Assembly (NCBI GenBank): GCA_003024985.2
Contig: PXIH01S0027658.1
Source of the DNA: Euperipatoides rowelli
Lineage: Eukaryota; Onychophora; Udeonychophora; Euonychophora; Peripatopsidae
Reading direction: 5' to 3' (one strand)
DNA: 15,795 bases
In this document: positions 10,127 to 15,795 of the stretch, in pieces
How positions within the stretch are numbered: the stretch's first letter is position 1
How the letters are laid out: every line of letters starts with the position of its first letter
Notes under the pieces: model-generated
Databases searched by the model: none
Seen by the model: only the letters and a program-made list of their open reading frames with translations
What the model was told of the DNA's origin: nothing
Translations under genes and position numbers: made by a program

Positions 10127-10276
10127 TTAACTATCATTCATTCTATTTTTTTCTCTACTATTTATGTCTTGATGTATTTATCCCTTTGCTTTAAAATGTA
10201 TATGCTTTTATGTATATTTCTTTTTGTAGTATTTAAAATAGATTTTGTCTATTTTTAATTCCATACCAAAGCTGTA
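10127..10276 (+). repeat. Left copy of a 150-bp direct repeat flanking the piggyBac element
   Basis: It begins exactly at a TTAA (TTAACTATCATTCATTC) and ends at ACCAAAGCTGTA. It matches 12475-12625 with roughly nine differences by eye. It sits where the left terminus of the piggyBac element should be. Confidence 0.8.
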
Positions 10277-12474
10277 TACATGGGGTACTTGTTACTGAGC
10301 TTTTACTTTGTTTTGTTTGAGCATGCCATTGATATTTTTATATCTCTTTTTGCTGCCGTGTATATTTCATTTCTGAGTGAGACCTTGACCTGTGCAGAAG
10401 TAGCCTATACTTGTTTGTCTCTCTGTTTTCAAGCAGAAATTAATATTTGGGGTCTTTTAGTACCCAATGTAGCCTATACCTTAACATATGTGAATTTTTT
10501 TAAATCTCCTTGTAGAGTAAGTTCATTTTTTTGACATGGCAAAGTGTGGTCTTACATATAATGAAATTCTACTTGAACTAAAGAAGTTAACTTGCGAGGA
10601 TAGTGATCTAAGTGACAATGATGGTGACCATACTGAAATGGAATCAGGACATTCTACTGACAATGATGAAAACATTTCAGACAGTTAAGAAGAAGAGATT
10701 ATTGAAAGCGGAACATTGAAGGGTAAAGATGGACATATCTGGTCAACAAAAAAACCCGCCAGAACTGGTAGACCACCTGCCAGAAATATTGTCCTGCATC
10801 TTCCAGGAAATAACAAACCTGCAAAACTGAATTTGAGGCCTGGAAGCTCTTATTAAGTGATGATGTGAATGAAAAGGTAGCCTTGCATACGAATCAAGAA
10901 ATGCTTCGCCAGTCTTCTAATTACAATGTAAATTTAAGGTATAAAGGTCCAATATGTAAAGAAGAAATAAATGCGTTCATTGGGCTGCTCTATATGTTCG
11001 GGGTTTTGAAAAACAATTGTGTAAATCTGGAAGAAGAATTTGGATTACAAATATCTCGTGCAACGATGTCATTGCCTCAATTCAAATTCATAGTGCTATG
11101 TGCATCAGATTTGGTGATAAATCAACCTGTCCTGCTCAAAAATTAAATGATCCATTTGCACCTATTCGTGAAGTCAGGGATATTTTAATTGAAAACTACA
11201 ACATTGTACACCATCAGAATTTTGTACTACAGATGATAGCTCCTTGAAACACGATGTCCATTTAAAGTATATTTCAGGAACAAACCTGATAAATATGACA
11301 TAAAAATTGTAACTATTTGTGATACAATTTAGACATTCTTTATGGTGGATGCTGTAATCTATGTACACAGGTATGGTAAACAAACCTCCCGAAGAGAGTG
11401 TTCCAAGCTACTATGTTCGCACCCTGATTCAGACAATTCATAGAACGAACCGCAACATGTTAACAGATCACAAGATCACGATTGTAGGAACTCTAAGGAA
11501 AAATAAGAGATTCCCATTTCACTAGAGAACTGTAAACGTGTAAAGCAGGAGAATCACGTCATGTGTATGATAATGAAACAACAATGGTGTCATATACAAA
11601 GGAGGACAACAATGTTATCCTGATATCCCCATGCACAAGGATAATTTAGTCAACAATGAAATCGGAAATTATAATGTTTTACAACCAAACAAAAAGAGGT
11701 GTTGACACCCTAGATCAGCTATGCCATAATTATACTACAGCTAGAAAGACTCGTCACTGGCCTCTTAGGGTTTTCTATGGTATATTAGATCAGAGTGGAG
11801 TTAATGCCCTAATATTATTTTCCAATTCAAATCTGCAATGGAAAAAACATGGGAAAACCAGGCGATCTTTCCTAAAAGAACTCAGTCTGAGCCTTGTGAA
11901 ACAACATATATCTACTCGTCTGACTATCCGTACTATGCCAAGGAATCTCAAAAGACTTATGTCGACAATAATAAGAGAATATTTCCCTGATACACGCCAT
12001 GATACAGCTGCAGGCTCATCAGATAAGGTTGGAATCAAGAGGAGGTTCAATATCTGTCCATGAAAAAAAGATAAAAAGATTATCCACCAATGCAACTGCT
12101 GTAAAAAACCAATGTGCTTTTAGCATCAAGCAATGATTTGCATCTCTTGTGTTGATTTGTTGGAGTGTTGAACAATATTTTTCTTGTAGACAGAAAGCAA
12201 AGTATGACACTGCCATTTTAAATTCTCATTATATAGTGGAAAAAAAAATTGTGCGGTGTAAATCAAAATTTAACATTAAAAAAATCATTTATTTTGTTCA
12301 AAAAATGCTATTACTATTAGTGGAGTCTTTCATTAGTATTATTCTTCCCTTAACATTCCAAAATACCTAGAATATCCAAGAAAATACAGCAATTTATTTC
12401 AAGGGGTTTAGGCTACTGGACCCCATGTATGCTGTAATGTTACAAACTCACAATGTATAGGCTACTCTCTAGGG
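10276..12474 (+). mobile_element. Decayed piggyBac-type DNA transposon, left terminus missing
   Basis: The right end reads CTCTCTAGGG directly followed by TTAA, the canonical piggyBac end and target site (known piggyBac ends begin CCCTAGA). A perfect subterminal inverted pair lies at 10276-10286 (ATACATGGGGT) and 12420-12430 (ACCCCATGTAT). On the right it starts about 55 bp from the end. On the left the corresponding outer segment with CCCTAG is absent and the copied right flank takes its place. The interior holds one transposase pseudogene. With one end lost and the gene broken, it could not move by itself. Confidence 0.8.
10536..12171 (+). pseudogene. piggyBac transposase pseudogene
   Basis: The start MAKCGLTYNEILLELKKL at 10536 leads into an acidic N-terminus with TAA at 10686. 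The same frame continues with HIWSTKKPARTGRPPARNIV, then shifts near 10828 to EFEAWKLLLSDDVNEKVALH and KEEINAFIGLLYMFGVL. It shifts again near 11098 to IRFGDKSTCPAQKLNDPFAP and IREVRDILIENYN. The region of the first catalytic Asp is decayed (TTDDSS near 11226). HKITIVGTLRKNKR near 11470 follows a deletion that removed the DNxFTS block carrying the second Asp. The region of the third Asp, GVDTLDQLCHNYTTARKTRH, is intact at about 11698. The C-terminal cysteine-rich domain is readable past a TGA (12061) and a TAG (12121): C-x2-C-x4-C-x2-H-x4-C-x2-C at 12091-12150, then a natural TGA at 12169. It is clearly inactive. Confidence 0.88.
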
Positions 12475-12478
12475 TTAA
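12465..12478. repeat. piggyBac right terminus plus TTAA target site
   Basis: CTCTCTAGGG (12465-12474) ends the element and TTAA is at 12475-12478. Reversed, the end reads CCCTAGAGAG, close to the CCCTAGAAAG of classical piggyBac. No matching CCCTAG end follows any TTAA on the left side. Confidence 0.85.
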
Positions 12479-12625
12479 CTATCATTCATTCTATTTTTTT
12501 CTCTAATATTTATTTCTTGATGTATTTATCACTTTGCTTTTAAAATGTTTATGCTTTTATGTATATTTCTTTTTGTAGTATTTACAATAGACCTTGTCTA
12601 TTTTTAATTCTATACCAAAGCTGTA
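12475..12625 (+). repeat. Right copy of the 150-bp direct repeat (target flank)
   Basis: It starts with the TTAA target site and matches 10127-10276. It is continuous with downstream sequence (AATTGGTCTTTTGACTG) that looks like a retrotransposon 3' tail, so this copy is probably the original target DNA. Confidence 0.75.
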
Positions 12626-13010
12626 ATTGGTCTTTTGACTGTAGTCTTTATTAAAAATAAATAAAATAAATGAGGCCTCAGAATCAAATAACTGCCTTGT
12701 AGTCATTGAAAAACAACAGAAAAAATATATAGCCTAGCTTTAGTGGATAATTTTATTTTGAATCTGAATCACTACTTTATGTTGAATATAAATTTGATTC
12801 TTTATGTATTCAATGCAATATTTATTTAGTAAAAGTTTAAGCCATAGCTTGTACAGTTTCAGATTTAACAATATAAATCTGACAAACAAAACATAGCAAA
12901 TTTAATATATTAAAACTAAACCAAAAATAAATAATACATCTAGGACCAATTAATTTTCATGACATATTAAGCCTATTTAGAAATTAAAATCATATTTTTC
13001 ATTAAAAGCA
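12626..13010. other. AT-rich stretch with a possible plus-strand LINE 3' tail
   Basis: There is no gene. At 12637-12671, GACTGTAGTCTTTA is followed by TTAAAAATAAATAAAATAAA. This resembles the minus-strand LINE end at 13060-13011 (GACGAAAGTCTTTA, then AAAAATGAATAAATAAA). The 150-bp flank copy may therefore be the 3' untranslated part of a related plus-strand element. The remainder to 13010 shows only AT-rich sequence and one TAGCCTA (12730). Confidence 0.5.
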
Positions 13011-13060
13011 TATTTATTATTTATTTATTTATTCATTTTTAAGCTAAAGACTTTCGTCTT
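13011..13060 (-). repeat. LINE 3' end: GNRA-type hairpin and TAAA tail
   Basis: On the minus strand AAGAC-GAAA-GTCTT (13060-13047) forms a 5-bp stem with a GNRA tetraloop. It is followed by TTAGCTTAAAAATG and (AATA)n to 13011. Stem-loops just before a simple-repeat tail are known recognition sites of some LINE reverse transcriptases. Confidence 0.6.
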
Positions 13061-13578
13061 GTTACAAATAAGAAGCAATGAAATATATAAAACAATTTTA
13101 AGTTGAATTAATTTCTTATAGTTGATGTAATATAATATTCCGGAATTCAATATTATCTTTTAGGTATAACAAAAGTTTTTTCTTAAANGATTTAAAGTTG
13201 ATATATTCAAATANATATTGTGGTAGTTTATTCCACCAGTTGATTCTCCTNACCAATATTGAGCTGCCCCTTGCTCTTGATTTATGAGTGGGGGTGATTA
13301 TTGAAAAGGAATGTGTCCTAATACCTGATCTAGGCTATTATTAATTACAAAATAGTTATTGATATTAGATTTACAGATAAGTTCAATATATATAAAACAA
13401 AGGTCATTGACCAGGCATATACTAAATAAAATTATCAAAACTACTAATAAAAAGCTCAGTTGAGTTCTTATTTAAATTGTTTGATTTCCAAAAGAAGAAA
13501 TGCATTTTTTTTTAAATCTTTAAAATTTAGTTTGAAGAATTCTTTTTGAATGTTGTTCCAAACATTAACATTCTCTCT
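13011..13578 (-). pseudogene. Non-LTR retrotransposon 3' end (ORF2 C-terminus), fragmentary
   Basis: Read on the minus strand, 13329 to 13143 gives SGIRTHSFSIITPTHKSRAR, then GSSILVRRINWWNKLPQY and INFKSFKKKLLLYLKDNIEF. This is the typical extreme C-terminus of LINE reverse transcriptase polyproteins (a WNxLP block followed by FKxxLKxxL). Upstream, QLSFLLVVLIILFSICLV (about 13470-13420) fits the preceding segment. Downstream, a small hairpin and a TAAA-type tail (13036-13011) mark the 3' end. A second WN block lies at 13560-13472 (VWNNIQKEFFKLNFKDLKK), suggesting a second, diverged element joined to the first. The minus-strand frame is broken by stops and three N bases. The clade is undetermined. 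Confidence 0.65.
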
Positions 13579-14005
13579 CAGAGGCGTAGCAAGATGGGGG
13601 GGGGGGGGGGGGGTCTGCCCCAAGTATTAGGCCTACCACAGGAGGGTGCCAAAAAAAAAATTTCTATGGGTAGGTGGGGTGTGAGGGTGCAAGGTTGTAG
13701 GTAAGGGTGTGAGGGTGCAGAGTTGGTTGGGATAAGGGGTGTGTCATTTTTGTGTTTATCAAAATGATAGAAGGTTAACAAAACATCCAGACAACCAAAA
13801 AAAAAAGCTTCTCAAAATCAGACAGACCGGTCAACAAAACGTCCAAACAGCTAAAAAAAAAAAAAAGCTGATTAAAATATGACAGGCGGTCAACAAAACG
13901 TCCTGACAACTAAAAAAAAAAAAAAAAGGTTTATCAAAATATTTTTAAAGAGGGTGTCAAAAGTCANCTCAGCCCCGGGTACCAAACAGTCATGCTACGC
14001 CTCTG
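13579..14005. mobile_element. hAT-like MITE, 427 bp, nested in the LINE remnant
   Basis: Perfect 13-bp terminal inverted repeats are present: CAGAGGCGTAGCA at 13579-13591 and TGCTACGCCTCTG at 13993-14005. CAGRGGCG-type ends are typical of hAT non-autonomous elements. Flanking octamers TTCTCTCT (13571-13578) and TTCCTTCT (14006-14013) agree at 6 of 8 positions, as expected for an aged 8-bp hAT duplication. The interior has no coding potential: an 18-base poly(G) at 13596-13613, a G-rich stretch, and three A-run repeats. The minus-strand Pro-rich frame at 13578-13781 is a chance product. Confidence 0.85.
13773..13945. repeat. Three internal repeats of 56-59 bp in the MITE
   Basis: Units begin GGTTAACAAAACATCC (13773), GGTCAACAAAACGTCC (13829) and GGTCAACAAAACGTCC (13888). 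Each continues through a CARACARCT-like segment, an A-run of variable length and a TYAAAAT spacer. Length variation is mostly in the A-runs. Confidence 0.8.
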
Positions 14006-14013
14006 TTCCTTCT

Positions 14014-14222
14014 AAATATTGATTTAATAAGTAAATTATTTCTACTAATTGCATTTTAATGCAAAATTTATGATTTCTGTTGTTTTTTCTATTGTTTAGT
14101 TTGAAAAATCTATTGACATTATTTTCTTTTTATTATTATTGCTCTATAAAAGAATTACACATCGTTATCATTTATTAATATAATCCAGTGTCTTTAATGT
14201 TTTCTTCATATCTTTATTTATT
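14014..14222. other. AT-rich stretch right of the MITE, possible continuation of the LINE remnant
   Basis: Removing the MITE joins this sequence to 13578 with one target octamer. Minus-strand translation across the join runs without a stop for a short distance into VWNNIQKEFF, so it may be the 5' continuation of the second LINE block. I do not recognise further conserved residues. Confidence 0.35.
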
Positions 14223-14304
14223 TATTTTTAACAATGGACCTGGAGAAGCACTCTTCAGTGAAGGTCAAGCTCTTTAGGAAATAAATAAATAAATAAAAAG
14301 GTCA
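14223..14304. repeat. Retroelement-tail-like block with complementary AT-repeat ends
   Basis: TTTATTTATTTTTAACA on the left and GGAAATAAATAAATAAATAA on the right flank a unique core (ATGGACCTGGAGAAGCACTC to AGCTCTTTAG). The ends are complementary over about 18 bases. The core plus a simple-repeat tail looks like a LINE or SINE 3' end. Orientation cannot be decided because both sides carry a tail-like run. Confidence 0.5.
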
Positions 14305-14413
14305 AATAAGCAGAGCTTTTAGACCTAAAATATAAAACAACACAATATAATTTGCCTTAGTTAGCATGTTATTCTTTTAGCAAAGTTTTTGTAATGTTAT
14401 TTTTATCTGACAG

Positions 14414-14853
14414 GTCACAAGTCATTTATGACTTTTACCTTATAATAAAATAAAATAAAATAAATAAACTTGAAATCGAGTGATCGTGATCCGCAGATCG
14501 ATACTGTGCTGATTTTCAGGCATTAATGAAAAGATTTGATAAGCTTCAAACAGAAATGATGAATATTAAAATGGAAAATAATGTTTTAAAAAAATATTTG
14601 GACATTTTTATGAAATCATACATTGAAATAAAAGATCATAATAATGGTATTTTTCTTAAAAATTGTTTAGAAATCAATAGGTGTGAAATGAATGAAACAA
14701 AGATTCCTATGGGGATTGACTTATCTATCCAAATTACTTTTATCTGTAAACGCTTTGTAGAGGTTAAAAATATATAGACAAAGGCAACTCTTAATACAAA
14801 CAAGCCGAGATCCTATAAATAGAAATTTTAAAACTTTTGTTTTTAGGTCAAAA
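14414..14853 (+). pseudogene. Copy E: dispersed fragment with the upstream coiled-coil exon
   Basis: It matches copy A from 1719 to about 2136. It contains 5' intron sequence, the acceptor GATTTTCAG (AG 14518-14519) and an open exon, MKRFDKLQTEMMNIKMENNV onward (14526-14777). That exon continues through LKKYLDIFMKSYIEIKD and NETKIPMGIDLSIQ. Charged and hydrophobic residues alternate in a coiled-coil pattern of about 45 residues. The first part of this exon is frameshifted in A and absent from B, C and D. Homology ends at GGTCAAAA (14853), before the main exon. It is the best guide to the intact N-terminal side of the gene. A donor may lie at GTAAAC near 14746, but this is uncertain. Confidence 0.68.
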
Positions 14854-15484
14854 TCGTGAAGGACAGATGATAAAGGTTTTCCAATTAATGTTATTATAAA
14901 CAACTTTTTCTAAGGAGGCTTTTGTCTAGTCTTCGGCCAAAATATATTGTCGAAATTTTATAAGGAGATTGAAGTCCATAAACATTTTGTGAAAAACTTA
15001 AAAATAAGACATTTTGGTTATTCTTTCCAGTTTTTTTTTTTCTGCCTCTGCTGCAGATATCAATTAAAGCTGAAGATTTGGCCTCCAGGTGTTTTTATCT
15101 TTCTTTGGAGAGTTAAATGAAAATTTAATTGTGAGGAGGGGGGGGGGGGGGTAGGGATGAGTCAAAACTTTGATGAAAATAATGCTGTGAATATTAAAAA
15201 GCATAAAAATAATGAATTAATTAAAGTATATAAATATGATGGGGGGAAAAAAAGTGATGATTTTTGATTGCTGTTTAAAGAAAATGAAAATACAGTACAT
15301 AATGTAGGTCCCTAAAATATCTATAGATAGTATGGCTACAAAAAATTCAGATGAGGGCTGAGAGATTAATGAAAATGAATACAAAATATTTGGAATTATA
15401 AAAAAAAATCGATAAGGATGAAATATTTAAAAGGGAAAGATAAAATAATTTTGAAGAACTGAAATATGGAAATGGAAATAGTGA
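14854..15484. other. AT-rich region without a recognisable gene
   Basis: No supported coding region. It includes a pure 14-base poly(G) at 15138-15151 and several A-runs. It may hold decayed upstream sequence of the retrotransposon fragment that follows. Confidence 0.55.
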
Positions 15485-15756
15485 TGATTAGAGTATTGTT
15501 CCCTCTATGGGCAAATGCGATTACAAAGGTCCAATCAAATAGAATTGAAATGATACAGAAAAGGGCACTAAGAATTATTCTGGGAAAACATCTGTCCTAT
15601 AGTGACGCTCTTGCCTTCTCCAATTTATTATCTCTTAAAAAAAGAAGAGAGAATCTCATCAAAAAATTTGCTGTTTCCTTCTTCCAAATTTATCCTCAAA
15701 TACTTCCACAAAAAAAAATCAAGCTGAAATTTCAGGCTTACATAATGTTTAACTGA
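15485..15756 (+). pseudogene. Non-LTR retrotransposon reverse transcriptase, C-terminal fragment
   Basis: Translation gives IRVLFPLWANAITKVQSNRI, EMIQKRALRIILGKHLSYSD and ALAFSNLLSLKKRRENLIKK, then FFQIYPQILPQKK, stopping at 15754-15756. This is the segment after the reverse transcriptase core in Jockey/CR1-like LINE ORF2 proteins: a Y/W-containing stretch, an IExxQKRALRII block, SYxxAL, and LSLxxRRExL. About four residues of the usual LEYAxPxW motif appear deleted before FPLW. Catalytic and endonuclease domains are absent. No start is proposed because the fragment is 5'-truncated. It is plus-strand, unlike the LINE remnant at 13011-13578, so it is a separate insertion. Confidence 0.75.
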
Positions 15757-15795
15757 AAACATTTATTTCTATGGCGAAAAAATTTAAAGTTTGGC

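Noticed and set aside
9790-10534. Three T-rich plus-strand frames resembling membrane proteins
   Set aside because: The hydrophobicity comes from T-rich repeats and the 150-bp flank copy; there are no conserved residues or plausible gene structure.
11790-12095. Minus-strand frame of 101 codons
   Set aside because: It is antisense to the piggyBac transposase C-terminal segment, which has the clear family motifs on the plus strand.
13578-13781. Pro-rich minus-strand frame of 67 codons
   Set aside because: It reads the poly(G) and G-rich interior of the MITE backwards.

Overview
This looks like a short piece of an animal nuclear genome made almost entirely of dead transposable elements. It is strongly AT-rich, has spliceosomal-type acceptor sites (T-rich tract then CAG), homopolymer and (TTTA)n tracts, and remnants of at least four eukaryotic mobile-element classes. 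I found no intact host gene, rRNA, tRNA or CRISPR array. The element set suggests an invertebrate or a non-mammalian vertebrate, but the sequence does not settle the species. Four N bases (13188, 13214, 13251, 13967) mark poorly resolved assembly.

Layout. 1-1718: AT-rich, no gene. 1719-8274: a tandem array of four copies (A 1719-3103, B 3104-5078, C 5079-7114, D 7115-8274) of a broken two-exon transposase-like gene. The family is the multi-copy animal one with a DGRxDSPGYSAKYxTYT block, an HQFDxWH-type block and a KYCPKRQHF block near the C-terminus. The unit is about 2.0 kb and the unit junction is the same each time. A fifth fragment, E (14414-14853), lies 6 kb downstream and carries only the upstream coiled-coil exon, which is open there. 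8275-10126: AT-rich spacer with a hairpin motif present twice and a T-rich tandem repeat. 10127-12625: a decayed piggyBac element whose right end is canonical (CTAGGG then TTAA) but whose left terminus is replaced by a second copy of the right flank. 13011-14013: remnants of a non-LTR retrotransposon on the minus strand, split by a 427-bp hAT-like MITE with perfect 13-bp inverted ends and a degenerate 8-bp target duplication. 14223-14304: a retroelement-tail-like block. 15485-15756: the C-terminal part of another non-LTR reverse transcriptase polyprotein on the plus strand.

The most unusual signal is not a gene. The 7-mer TAGGCTA/TAGCCTA occurs 16 times. Because the array supplies sister copies for comparison, several occurrences can be seen to be absent from the sisters: two are exact 5-bp gains that turn TA into TA-GGC-TA or TA-GCC-TA, one is a 7-bp gain at the same kind of site, and one is undirected. 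That geometry (TA, three bases, TA) is what excision of a TA-targeting transposon leaves behind, but a repair-based origin is equally open.
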